DNA of 64,000 nucleotides from contig NW_026089480.1 of assembly GCF_933775445.1 (NCBI RefSeq), forward strand, positions 62,001 through 126,000. The letters are read 5' to 3'. How positions within the stretch are numbered: the stretch's first letter is position 1; every line of letters starts with the position of its first letter. Positions 1 through 12,405 of the stretch are shown in pieces. The position numbers and the translations under genes are program-made. The notes beneath the pieces were generated by a model. That model saw nothing but the letters and a program-made list of their open reading frames with translations. It was not told where the DNA came from and did not search any database. This stretch comes from Argentina anserina (taxonomy: Eukaryota > Streptophyta > Magnoliopsida > Rosales > Rosaceae).

Positions 1-149
1 CATCAGAACGTCTTACAGAACGATACTCAAATAAGAATTGAAAAGATACACAATTGGAATAGTAAAGATACGCAAACGATGTAAAGATACTCAGTTTGAA
101 AGAAACACACTCCCACACTTGCAAAACTCTCAAATTCAATAGAAACTCG
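1..149 (+). repeat. Type-A monomer at left edge
   Basis: This monomer has the type-A signature: head agaacgtcttacagaacg and the variant ctcaaataag. It immediately precedes another type-A unit at 150, so two A monomers stand in tandem. That order is not seen in the complete 11-mers further right. The array clearly continues to the left of the window, because the first base falls at a monomer start with no flanking sequence. Confidence 0.85.
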
Positions 150-1791
150 CATCAGAACGTCTTACAGAACGATACTCAAATAAGAATTGAAAAGATACAC
201 AATTGGAATAGTAAAGATACGCAAACGATGTAAAGATACTCAGTTTGAAAGAAACACACTCCCACACTTGCAAAACTCTCAAATTCAATAGAAACTCGCA
301 TCAGAAAGCCTTACAGAAAGATACTCAAATGAGAATTGAAAAGATACACAAATTGGAATAGTAAAGATACGCAAACGGTGTAAAGATACTTAGTTTGAAA
401 GAAACACACTCCGACACTTGCAAAACTCTCAAATTCAATAGAAACTCGCATCAGCACGTCTTACAGAAAGATACTCAAACGAGAATTCAAAAGATACGGA
501 ATTGGAATAGTAAAGATACGCAAACGATGTAAAGATACTCAGTTTGAAAGAAACACACTCCGACACTTGCAAAACTCTCAAATTCAATAGAAACTCGCAT
601 CAGAACGTCTTACAGAACGATACTCAAATAAGAATTGAAAAGATACACAATTGGAATAGTAAAGATACGCAAACGATGTAAAGATACTCAGTTTGAAAGA
701 AACACACTCCCACACTTGCAAAACTCTCAAATTCAATAGAAACTCGCATCAGAAAGCCTTACAGAAAGATACTCAAATGAGAATTGAAAAGATACACAAA
801 TTGGAATAGTAAAGATACGCAAACGATGTAAAGATACTCAGTTTGAAAGAAACACACTCCCACACTTGCAAAACTGTCAAATTCAATAGAAACTCGCATC
901 AGAAAGCCTTACAGAAAGATACTCAAATGAGAAATGAAAAGATACACAAATTGGAATAGTAAAGATACGCAAACGATGTAAAGATACTCAGTTTGAAAGA
1001 AACACACTCCGACACTTGCAAAACTCTCAAATTCAATAGAAACTCGCATCAGAACGTCTTACAGAAAGATACTCAAACGAGAATTCAAAAGATACACAAT
1101 TGGAATAGTAAAGATACGCAAACGATGTAAAGATACTCAGTTTGAAAGAAACACACTCCGACACTTGCAAAACTCTCAAATTCAATAGAAACTCGCATCT
1201 GAAATCGGTTCAGAAAGATACTCAAATGAGAATTGAAAAGATAGACAGTTGGAATAGTAAAGATACGCAAACGATGTAAAGATACTCAGTTTGAAAGAAA
1301 CACACTCCCACACTTGCAAAACTCTCAAATTCAATAGAAACTCGCATCAGAACGTCTTACAAAAAGATACTCAAATGAGAATTGAAAAGATACACAATTG
1401 GAATAGTAAAGATACGCAAACGATGTAAAGATAGTCAGTTTGAAAGAAACACACTCCAACACTTGCAAAACTCTCAAAATCAATAGAAACTCGCATCAGA
1501 AAGCAGTTCAGAAAGATACTCAAACGAGAATTGAAAAGATACACAATTGGAATAGTAAAGATACGAAAACGATGTACAGATACTCAGGTTGAAAGAAACA
1601 CACTCCGACACTTTCAAAACTCTCAAATTCAATAGAAACTCGCATCTGAAATCTGTTCAGAAAGATACTCAAATGAGAATTGAAAAGATAGACAGTTGGA
1701 ATAGTAAAGATACGCAAACGATGTAAAGATACTCAGTTTGAAAGAAACACACTCCCACACTTGCAACACTCTCAAATTCAATAGAAACTCG
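150..1791 (+). repeat. 11-monomer higher-order repeat, copy 1 (1,642 bp, types A-K)
   Basis: Eleven distinguishable monomers occur in fixed order. A (150) has ctcaaataag; B (299) has acacaaattgg and aaacggtg; C (449) has head agcacg and acggaattgg. D (598) resembles A; E (747) has acacaaattgg then aactgtcaaa; F (897) has gagaaatgaaaag; G (1047) has gaattcaaaagatacac. H (1196) has head tgaaatcggttc; I (1345) has ttacaaaaag; J (1494) has gatacgaaaacgatgtacag; K (1643) has gacagttgg. B, E and F are 150 bp, giving 11 x 149 + 3 = 1,642. The same order recurs at 9122, 10764 and 16070. Confidence 0.9.
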
Positions 1792-2238
1792 CATCAGAAC
1801 GTCTTACAAAAAGATACTCAAATGAGAATTGAAAAGATACACAATTGGAATAGTAAAGATACGCAAACGATGTAAAGATAGTCAGTTTGAAAGAAACACA
1901 CTCCAACACTTGCAAAACTCTCAAAATCAATAGAAACTCGCATCAGAAAGCAGTTCAGAAAGATACTCAAACGAGAATTGAAAAGATACACAATTGGAAT
2001 AGTAAAGATACGAAAACGATGTACAGATACTCAGGTTGAAAGAAACACACTCCGACACTTTCAAAACTCTCAAATTCAATAGAAACTCGCATCTGAAATC
2101 TGTTCAGAAAGATACTCAAATGAGAATTGAAAAGATAGACAGTTGGAATAGTAAAGATACGCAAACGATGTAAAGATACTCAGTTTGAAAGAAACACACT
2201 CCCACACTTGCAACACTCTCAAATTCAATAGAAACTCG
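1345..2238 (+). repeat. Tandem duplication of the I-J-K trimer (2 x 447 bp)
   Basis: Monomers I, J and K (1345-1791) are immediately repeated at 1792-2238. The rare J markers, gatacgaaaacgatgtacag and cactttcaaaac, are present in both copies at exactly 447 bp spacing. The second K ends with ttgcaacactc, as does the first, so the copies are near-identical and the event looks recent. The same pair recurs at 4113-4857 through the 2,619-bp duplication. Confidence 0.88.
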
Positions 2239-4112
2239 CATCAGAACGTCTTACAGAACGATACTCAAATAAGAATTGAAAAGATACACAATTGGAATAG
2301 TAAAGATACGCAAACGATGTAAAGATACTCAGTTTGAAAGAAACACACTCCCACACTTGCAAAACTCTCAAATTCAATAGAAACTCGCATCAGAAAGCCT
2401 TACAGAAAGATACTCAAATGAGAATTGAAAAGATACACAAATTGGAATAGTAAAGATACGCAAACGATGTAAAGATACTTAGTTTGAAAGAAACACACTC
2501 CGACACTTGCAAAACTCTCAAATTCAATAGAAACTCGCATCAGAACGTCTTACAGAAAGATACTCAAACGAGAATTCAAAAGATACGGAATTGGAATAGT
2601 AAAGATACGCAAATGATGTAAAGATAGTCGGTTTGAAAGAAACACACTCCAACACTTGCAAAACTCTCAAATTCAATAGAAACTCGCATCAGAACGTTTT
2701 ACAGAAAGATACTCAAACGAGAATTCAAAAGATACGGAATTGGAATAGTAAAGATACGCAAACGATGTAAAGATAGTCAGTTTGAAAGAAACACACTCCG
2801 ACACTTGCAAAACTCTCAAATTCAATAGAAACTCGCATCAGAACGTCTTACAGAAAGATACTCAAACGAGAATTCAAAAGATACGGAATTGGAATAGTAA
2901 AGATACGCAAACGATGTAAAGATAGTCAGTTTGAAAGAAACACACTCCGACACTTGCAAAACACTCAAATTCAATAGAAACTCGCATCTGAAATCCGTTC
3001 AGAAAGATACTTAAACGAGAATTGAAAAGATACACAATTGTAATAGTAAAGATACGCAAACGATGTAAAGATACTCAGTTAGAAAGAAACACACTCCCAC
3101 ACTTGCAAAACTCTCAAAATCAATAGAAACTCGCATCAGAAAGCCGTTCAGAAAGATACTCAGTTTGAAAGAAACACACTCCGACACTTGCAAAACTCTC
3201 AAATTCAATAGAAACTCGCATCAGAACGTCTTACAGAAAGATACTCAAACGAGAATTGAAAAGATACACAATTGGAATAGTAAAGATACGCAAACGATGT
3301 AAAGATACTCAGTTTGAAAGAAACACACTCCCACACTTGCAAAACTCTCAAATTCAATAGAAACTCGCATCTGAAATCCGTTCAGAAAGATACTCAAACG
3401 AGAATTGAAAAGATACACAATTGTAATAATAAAGATACGCAAACGATGTAAAGATACTCAGTTTGAAAGAAACACACTCCCACACTTGCAAAACTCTCAA
3501 ATTCAATAGAAACTCGCATCAGAAAGCCGTTCACAACGATATTAAACTGAGAATTGAAAAGATAGACAATTGGAATAGTAAAGATACACAAACGATGTAA
3601 AGATACTCAGTTTGAAAGAAACACACTCCCACACTTGCAAAACTCTCAAATTCAATAGAAACTCGCATCTGAAATCCGTTCAGAAAGATACTCAAACGAG
3701 AATTGAAAAGATACACAATTGTAATAGTAAAGATACGCAAACGATGTAAAGATACTCAGTTTGAAAGAAACACACTCCCACACTTGCAAAACTCTCAAAT
3801 TCAATAGAAACTCGCATCAGAACGTCTTACAGAAAGATACTCAAATGAGAATTGAAAAGATACACAATTGGAATAGTAAATATACGCAAACGATGTAAAG
3901 ATACTCAGTTTGAAAGAAACACACTCCCACACTTGCAAAACTCCTAAAATCAATAGAAACTCGCATCTGGAATCCGTTCAGAACGATACTCAAACGAGAA
4001 TTGAAAAGATAGACAATTGGAATAGTAAAGATACGCAAACGATGTAAAGATACTCAGTTTGGAAGAAACACACTCCAACACTTGCAAAACTCTCAAAATC
4101 AATAGAAACTCG
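1494..4112 (+). repeat. 2,619-bp segmental duplication, left copy
   Basis: From monomer J at 1494 the sequence repeats at an offset of 2,619 bp (1494 to 4113, 1941 to 4560, 2538 to 5157, 3134 to 5753). The unit holds J-K-I-J-K-A-B followed by block P from 2538. Block P consists of gaattcaaaagatacgg monomers, an 85-bp truncated monomer, and monomers with ttgtaataataaag and ttcacaacgatatt. The last monomer (3964) has head tggaatccgttcagaacg but ends like type I, so the junction lies inside it. Confidence 0.87.
3134..3218 (+). repeat. 85-bp truncated monomer (64-bp internal deletion)
   Basis: The monomer begins agaaagccgttcagaaagatactc and jumps straight to cagtttg (given here in two parts, head then join). 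Positions 19-82 of the consensus are missing. The deletion equals the 64-bp distance between the first and fourth AAAGATACTCA sub-repeats, so it is explained by recombination or slippage between those 11-bp direct repeats. The copies at 5753, 14197 and 19503 are descendants of this one carried by larger duplications. Confidence 0.93.
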
Positions 4113-6582
4113 CATCAGAAAGCAGTTCAGAAAGATACTCAAACGAGAATTGAAAAGATACACAATTGGAATAGTAAAGATACGAAAACGATGTACAGAT
4201 ACTCAGGTTGAAAGAAACACACTCCGACACTTTCAAAACTCTCAAATTCAATAGAAACTCGCATCTGAAATCTGTTCAGAAAGATACTCAAATGAGAATT
4301 GAAAAGATAGACAGTTGGAATAGTAAAGATACGCAAACGATGTAAAGATACTCAGTTTGAAAGAAACACACTCCCACACTTGCAACACTCTCAAATTCAA
4401 TAGAAACTCGCATCAGAACGTCTTACAAAAAGATACTCAAATGAGAATTGAAAAGATACACAATTGGAATAGTAAAGATACGCAAACGATGTAAAGATAG
4501 TCAGTTTGAAAGAAACACACTCCAACACTTGCAAAACTCTCAAAATCAATAGAAACTCGCATCAGAAAGCAGTTCAGAAAGATACTCAAACGAGAATTGA
4601 AAAGATACACAATTGGAATAGTAAAGATACGAAAACGATGTACAGATACTCAGGTTGAAAGAAACACACTCCGACACTTTCAAAACTCTCAAATTCAATA
4701 GAAACTCGCATCTGAAATCTGTTCAGAAAGATACTCAAATGAGAATTGAAAAGATAGACAGTTGGAATAGTAAAGATACGCAAACGATGTAAAGATACTC
4801 AGTTTGAAAGAAACACACTCCCACACTTGCAACACTCTCAAATTCAATAGAAACTCGCATCAGAACGTCTTACAGAACGATACTCAAATAAGAATTGAAA
4901 AGATACACAATTGGAATAGTAAAGATACGCAAACGATGTAAAGATACTCAGTTTGAAAGAAACACACTCCCACACTTGCAAAACTCTCAAATTCAATAGA
5001 AACTCGCATCAGAAAGCCTTACAGAAAGATACTCAAATGAGAATTGAAAAGATACACAAATTGGAATAGTAAAGATACGCAAACGATGTAAAGATACTTA
5101 GTTTGAAAGAAACACACTCCGACACTTGCAAAACTCTCAAATTCAATAGAAACTCGCATCAGAACGTCTTACAGAAAGATACTCAAACGAGAATTCAAAA
5201 GATACGGAATTGGAATAGTAAAGATACGCAAATGATGTAAAGATAGTCGGTTTGAAAGAAACACACTCCAACACTTGCAAAACTCTCAAATTCAATAGAA
5301 ACTCGCATCAGAACGTTTTACAGAAAGATACTCAAACGAGAATTCAAAAGATACGGAATTGGAATAGTAAAGATACGCAAACGATGTAAAGATAGTCAGT
5401 TTGAAAGAAACACACTCCGACACTTGCAAAACTCTCAAATTCAATAGAAACTCGCATCAGAACGTCTTACAGAAAGATACTCAAACGAGAATTCAAAAGA
5501 TACGGAATTGGAATAGTAAAGATACGCAAACGATGTAAAGATAGTCAGTTTGAAAGAAACACACTCCGACACTTGCAAAACACTCAAATTCAATAGAAAC
5601 TCGCATCTGAAATCCGTTCAGAAAGATACTTAAACGAGAATTGAAAAGATACACAATTGTAATAGTAAAGATACGCAAACGATGTAAAGATACTCAGTTA
5701 GAAAGAAACACACTCCCACACTTGCAAAACTCTCAAAATCAATAGAAACTCGCATCAGAAAGCCGTTCAGAAAGATACTCAGTTTGAAAGAAACACACTC
5801 CGACACTTGCAAAACTCTCAAATTCAATAGAAACTCGCATCAGAACGTTTTACAGAAAGATACTCAAACGAGAATTGAAAAGATACACAATTGGAATAGT
5901 AAAGATACGCAAACGATGTAAAGATACTCAGTTTGAAAGAAACACACTCCCACACTTGCAAAACTCTCAAATTCAATAGAAACTCGCATCTGAAATCCGT
6001 TCAGAAAGATACTCAAACGAGAATTGAAAAGATACACAATTGTAATAATAAAGATACGCAAACGATGTAAAGATACTCAGTTTGAAAGAAACACACTCCC
6101 ACACTTGCAAAACTCTCAAATTCAATAGAAACTCGCATCAGAAAGCCGTTCACAACGATATTAAACTGAGAATTGAAAAGATAGACAATTGGAATAGTAA
6201 AGATACACAAACGATGTAAAGATACTCAGTTTGAAAGAAACACACTCCCACACTTGCAAAACTCTCAAATTCAATAGAAACTCGCATCTGAAATCCGTTC
6301 AGAAAGATACTCAAACGAGAATTGAAAAGATACACAATTGTAATAGTAAAGATACGCAAACGATGTAAAGATACTCAGTTTGAAAGAAACACACTCCCAC
6401 ACTTGCAAAACTCTCAAATTCAATAGAAACTCGCATCAGAACGTCTTACAGAAAGATACTCAAATGAGAATTGAAAAGATACACAATTGGAATAGTAAAT
6501 ATACACAAACGATGTAAAGATACTCAGTTTGAAAGAAACACACTCCCACACTTGCAAAACTCTCAAATTCAATAGAAACTCG
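4113..6582 (+). repeat. 2,619-bp segmental duplication, right copy
   Basis: This copy matches 1494-3963 monomer for monomer. Visible differences are few: agaacgttttac at 5838 against agaacgtcttac at 3219, and gtaaatatacac against gtaaatatacgc in the last monomer. Similarity stops at 6583, where a ttacaaaaag monomer replaces the tggaatcc monomer of the left copy. From 5157 to 7029 the same sequence also recurs at an offset of 8,444 bp (13601-15473). Confidence 0.87.
5753..5837 (+). repeat. 85-bp truncated monomer, duplicate copy
   Basis: It has the same 64-bp deletion and the same head (aagccgttcag) as 3134-3218 and lies exactly 2,619 bp downstream. It was therefore inherited through the segmental duplication and did not arise anew. 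Confidence 0.92.
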
Positions 6583-7029
6583 CATCAGAAAGCCTTACAA
6601 AAAGATACTCAAATGAGAATTGAAAAGATAAACAATTGGAATAGTAAAGATACGCAAACGATGTAAAGATACTCAGTTTGAAAGAAACACACTCCCACAC
6701 TTGCAAAACTCTCAAATTCAATAGAAACTCGCATCAGAAAGCCTTACAAAAAGATACTCAAATGAGAATTGAAAAGATAGACAATTGGAATAGTAAAGAT
6801 ACGCAAACGATGTAAAGATAGTTAGTTTGAAAGAAACACACTCCCACACTTGCAAAACTCTCAAATTCAATAGAAACTCGCATCTGAAATCCGTTCAGAA
6901 AGATACTCAAACGAGAATTGAAAAGATACACAATTGGAATAATAAAGATACGCAAACGATGTAAAGATACTCAGTTTGAAAGAAACACACTCCCACACTT
7001 GCAAAACTCTCAAATTCAATAGAAACTCG
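6583..7029 (+). repeat. Three monomers linking block P to the 150-bp run
   Basis: Two monomers have head aaagccttacaaaaag; the first has gataaacaattgg and the second has gatagacaattgg with gatagttag. The third has head tgaaatccgttcag and ttggaataataaag. The same three occur in this order at 15027-15473 and 20333-20779, which makes this the right end of block P. Confidence 0.82.
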
Positions 7030-7629
7030 CATCAGAAAGCCTTACAGAAAGATACTCAAATGAGAATTGAAAAGATACACAAATTGGAATAGTAAAGATA
7101 CGCAAACGATGTAAAGATACTCAGTTTGAAAGAAACACACTCCCACACTTGCAAAACTCTCAAATTCAATAGAAACTCGCATCAGAAAGCCTTACAGAAA
7201 GATACTCAAATGAGAATTGAAAAGATACACAAATTGGAATAGTAAAGATACGCAAACGATGTAAAGATACTCAGTTTGAAAGAAACACACTCCCACACTT
7301 GCAAAACTCTCAAATTCAATAGAAACTCGCATCAGAAAGCCTTACAGAAAGATACTCAAATGAGAATTGAAAAGATACACAAATTGGAATAGTAAAGATA
7401 CGCAAACGATGTAAAGATACTCAGTTTGAAAGAAACACACTCCCACACTTGCAAAACTGTCAAATTCAATAGAAACTCGCATCAGAAAGCCTTACAGAAA
7501 GATACTCAAATGAGAAATGAAAAGATACACAAATTGGAATAGTAAAGATACGCAAACGATGTAAAGATACTCAGTTTGAAAGAAACACACTCCGACACTT
7601 GCAAAACTCTCAAATTCAATAGAAACTCG
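7030..7629 (+). repeat. Four consecutive 150-bp monomers (E,E,E,F)
   Basis: Four units in a row carry the inserted A (acacaaattgg in place of acacaattgg) and head aaagccttacag. The first two end in aactctcaaa, the third in aactgtcaaa, and the fourth has gagaaatgaaaag. In the regular 11-mer only one E and one F stand together, so type E has expanded locally here by two units. Confidence 0.88.
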
Positions 7630-8972
7630 CATCAGCACGTCTTACAGAAAGATACTCAAACGAGAATTCAAAAGATACGGAATTGGAATAGTAAAGATAC
7701 GCAAACGATGTAAAGATACTCAGTTTGAAAGAAACACACTCCGACACTTGCAAAACTCTCAAATTCAATAGAAACTCGCATCAGAACGTCTTACAGAACG
7801 ATACTCAAATAAGAATTGAAAAGATACACAATTGGAATAGTAAAGATACGCAAACGATGTAAAGATACTCAGTTTGAAAGAAACACACTCCCACACTTGC
7901 AAAACTCTCAAATTCAATAGAAACTCGCATCAGAAAGCCTTACAGAAAGATACTCAAATGAGAATTGAAAAGATACACAAATTGGAATAGTAAAGATACG
8001 CAAACGATGTAAAGATACTCAGTTTGAAAGAAACACACTCCCACACTTGCAAAACTGTCAAATTCAATAGAAACTCGCATCAGAAAGCCTTACAGAAAGA
8101 TACTCAAATGAGAAATGAAAAGATACACAAATTGGAATAGTAAAGATACGCAAACGATATAAAGATACTCAGTTTGAAAGAAACACACTCCGACACTTGC
8201 AAAACTCTCAAATTCAATAGAAACTCGCATCAGAACGTCTTACAGAAAGATACTCAAACGAGAATTCAAAAGATACACAATTGGAATAGTAAAGATACGC
8301 AAACGATGTAAAGATACTCAGTTTGAAAGAAACACACTCCGACACTTGCAAAACTCTCAAATTCAATAGAAACTCGCATCTGAAATCGGTTCAGAAAGAT
8401 ACTCAAATGAGAATTGAAAAGATAGACAGTTGGAATAGTAAAGATACGCAAACGATGTAAAGATACTCAGTTTGAAAGAAACACACTCCCACACTTGCAA
8501 AACTCTCAAATTCAATAGAAACTCGCATCAGAACGTCTTACAAAAAGATACTTAAATGAGAATTGAAAAGATGCACAATTGGAATAGTAAAGATACGCAA
8601 ACGATGTAAAGATAGTCAGTTTGAAAGAAACACACTCCAACACTTGCAAAACTCTCAAAATCAATAGAAACTCGCATCAGAAAGCAGTTCAGAAAGATAC
8701 TCAAACGAGAATTGAAAAGATACACAATTGGAATAGTAAAGATACGAAAACGATGTACAGATACTCAGGTTGAAAGAAACACACTCCGACACTTTCAAAA
8801 CTCTCAAATTCAATAGAAACTCGCATCTGAAATCCGTTCAGAAAGATACTCAAATGAGAATTGAAAAGATAGACAGTTGGAATAGTAAAGATACGCAAAC
8901 GATGTAAAGATACTCAGTTTGAAAGAAACACACTCCCACACTTGCAAAACTCTCAAATTCAATAGAAACTCG
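7630..8972 (+). repeat. 11-mer HOR, partial copy (types C-K)
   Basis: Starting with the agcacg head at 7630, types C, D, E, F, G, H, I, J and K follow in the canonical order and end at 8972. A and B are replaced by the 150-bp run on the left. Type I now carries gatacttaaatgag and gatgcacaattgg, and F carries cgatataaag. Both markers are shared with the copies at 9122, 10764 and 16070 but not with the copy at 150. Confidence 0.87.
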
Positions 8973-9121
8973 CATCAGAACGTCTTACAGAAAGATACTC
9001 AAATGAGAATTGAAAAGATACACAATTGGAATAGTAAATATACGCAAACGATGTAAAGATACTCAGTTTGAAAGAAACACACTCCCACACTTGCAACACT
9101 CTCAAATTCAATAGAAACTCG
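8973..9121 (+). repeat. Extra monomer between two 11-mers
   Basis: A monomer with head agaacgtcttacag, ctcaaatgag and gtaaatatacgc is inserted between type K and the next type A. It raises the distance to the next 11-mer from 1,642 to 1,791 bp. The gtaaatatacg signature is otherwise typical of block P and of the 21-25 kb region. Confidence 0.82.
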
Positions 9122-10763
9122 CATCAGAACGTCTTACAGAACGATACTCAAATAAGAATTGAAAAGATACACAATTGGAATAGTAAAGATACGCAAACGA
9201 TGTAAAGATACTCAGTTTGAAAGAAACACACTCCCACACTTGCAAAACTCTGAAATTCAATAGAAACTCGCATCAGAAAGCCTTACAGAAAGATACTCAA
9301 ATGAGAATTGAAAAGATACACAAATTGGAATAGTAAAGATACGCAAACGGTGTAAAGATACTTAGTTTGAAAGAAACACACTCCGACACTTGCAAAACTC
9401 TCAAATTCAATAGAAACTCGCATCAGCACGTCTTACAGAAAGATACTCAAACGAGAATTCAAAAGATACGGAATTGGAATAGTAAAGATACGCAAACGAT
9501 GTAAAGATACTCAGTTTGAAAGAAACACACTCCGACACTTGCAAAACTCTCAAATTCAATAGAAACTCGCATCAGAACGTCTTACAGAACGATACTCAAA
9601 TAAGAATTGAAAAGATACACAATTGGAATAGTAAAGATACGCAAACGATGTAAAGATACTCAGTTTGAAAGGAACACACTCCCACACTTGCAAAACTCTC
9701 AAATTCAATAGAAACTCGCATCAGAAAGCCTTACAGAAAGATACTCAAATGAGAATTGAAAAGATACACAAATTGGAATAGTAAAGATACGCAAACGATG
9801 TAAAGATACTCAGTTTGAAAGAAACACACTCCCACACTTGCAAAACTGTCAAATTCAATAGAAACTCGCATCAGAAAGCCTTACAGAAAGATACTCAAAT
9901 GAGAAATGAAAAGATACACAAATTGGAATAGTAAAGATACGCAAACGATATAAAGATACTCAGTTTGAAAGAAACACACTCCGACACTTGCAAAACTCTC
10001 AAATTCAATAGAAACTCGCATCAGAACGTCTTACAGAAAGATACTCAAACGAGAATTCAAAAGATACACAATTGGAATAGTAAAGATACGCAAACGATGT
10101 AAAGATACTCAGTTTGAAAGAAACACACTCCGACACTTGCAAAACTCTCAAATTCAATAGAAACTCGCATCTGAAATCGGTTCAGAAAGATACTCAAATG
10201 AGAATTGAAAAGATAGACAGTTGGAATAGTAAAGATACGCAAACGATGTAAAGATACTCAGTTTGAAAGAAACACACTCCCACACTTGCAAAACTCTCAA
10301 ATTCAATAGAAACTCGCATCAGAACGTCTTACAAAAAGATACTTAAATGAGAATTGAAAAGATGCACAATTGGAATAGTAAAGATACGCAAACGATGTAA
10401 AGATAGTCAGTTTGAAAGAAACACACTCCAACACTTGCAAAACTCTCAAAATCAATAGAAACTCGCATCAGAAAGCAGTTCAGAAAGATACTCAAACGAG
10501 AATTGAAAAGATACACAATTGGAATAGTAAAGATACGAAAACGATGTACAGATACTCAGGTTGAAAGAAACACACTCCGACACTTTCAAAACTCTCAAAT
10601 TCAATAGAAACTCGCATCTGAAATCCGTTCAGAAAGATACTCAAATGAGAATTGAAAAGATAGACAGTTGGAATAGTAAAGATACGCAAACGATGTAAAG
10701 ATACTCAGTTTGAAAGAAACACACTCCCACACTTGCAACACTCTCAAATTCAATAGAAACTCG
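9122..10763 (+). repeat. 11-mer HOR, complete copy (1,642 bp)
   Basis: All eleven types A-K are present in order. Copy-specific markers are aactctgaaatt at the end of A, gaaaggaac in D and cgatataaag in F. All three recur at the same positions in the next copy, 1,642 bp on, so these two copies are very recent relatives. Confidence 0.9.
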
Positions 10764-12405
10764 CATCAGAACGTCTTACAGAACGATACTCAAATAAGAA
10801 TTGAAAAGATACACAATTGGAATAGTAAAGATACGCAAACGATGTAAAGATACTCAGTTTGAAAGAAACACACTCCCACACTTGCAAAACTCTGAAATTC
10901 AATAGAAACTCGCATCAGAAAGCCTTACAGAAAGATACTCAAATGAGAATTGAAAAGATACACAAATTGGAATAGTAAAGATACGCAAACGGTGTAAAGA
11001 TACTTAGTTTGAAAGAAACACACTCCGACACTTGCAAAACTCTCAAATTCAATAGAAACTCGCATCAGCACGTCTTACAGAAAGATACTCAAACGAGAAT
11101 TCAAAAGATACGGAATTGGAATAGTAAAGATACGCAAACGATGTAAAGATACTCAGTTTGAAAGAAACACACTCCGACACTTGCAAAACTCTCAAATTCA
11201 ATAGAAACTCGCATCAGAACGTCTTACAGAACGATACTCAAATAAGAATTGAAAAGATACACAATTGGAATAGTAAAGATACGCAAACGATGTAAAGATA
11301 CTCAGTTTGAAAGGAACACACTCCCACACTTGCAAAACTCTCAAATTCAATAGAAACTCGCATCAGAAAGCCTTACAGAAAGATACTCAAATGAGAATTG
11401 AAAAGATACACAAATTGGAATAGTAAAGATACGCAAACGATGTAAAGATACTCAGTTTGAAAGAAACACACTCCCACACTTGCAAAACTGTCAAATTCAA
11501 TAGAAACTCGCATCAGAAAGCCTTACAGAAAGATACTCAAATGAGAAATGAAAAGATACACAAATTGGAATAGTAAAGATACGCAAACGATATAAAGATA
11601 CTCAGTTTGAAAGAAACACACTCCGACACTTGCAAAACTCTCAAATTCAATAGAAACTCGCATCAGAACGTCTTACAGAAAGATACTCAAACGAGAATTC
11701 AAAAGATACACAATTGGAATAGTAAAGATACGCAAACGATGTAAAGATACTCAGTTTGAAAGAAACACACTCCGACACTTGCAAAACTCTCAAATTCAAT
11801 AGAAACTCGCATCTGAAATCGGTTCAGAAAGATACTCAAATGAGAATTGAAAAGATAGACAGTTGGAATAGTAAAGATACGCAAACGATGTAAAGATACT
11901 CAGTTTGAAAGAAACACACTCCCACACTTGCAAAACTCTCAAATTCAATAGAAACTCGCATCAGAACGTCTTACAAAAAGATACTTAAATGAGAATTGAA
12001 AAGATGCACAATTGGAATAGTAAAGATACGCAAACGATGTAAAGATAGTCAGTTTGAAAGAAACACACTCCAACACTTGCAAAACTCTCAAAATCAATAG
12101 AAACTCGCATCAGAAAGCAGTTCAGAAAGATACTCAAACGAGAATTGAAAAGATACACAATTGGAATAGTAAAGATACGAAAACGATGTACAGATACTCA
12201 GGTTGAAAGAAACACACTCCGACACTTTCAAAACTCTCAAATTCAATAGAAACTCGCATCTGAAATCCGTTCAGAAAGATACTCAAATGAGAATTGAAAA
12301 GATAGACAGTTGGAATAGTAAAGATACGCAAACGATGTAAAGATACTCAGTTTGAAAGAAACACACTCCCACACTTGCAACACTCTCAAATTCAATAGAA
12401 ACTCG
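10764..12405 (+). repeat. 11-mer HOR, complete copy (1,642 bp)
   Basis: This complete A-K unit is directly tandem to the previous copy and shares its private markers (aactctgaaatt, gaaaggaac, cgatataaag). It is also the source or sister of the copy at 16070, exactly 5,306 bp away. Confidence 0.9.

Noticed and set aside
3427..3436. AATAAAG as a polyadenylation signal (ttgtaataataaag monomers)
   Set aside because: It is a private variant of gtaaag in block P monomers, with no upstream gene or downstream element.
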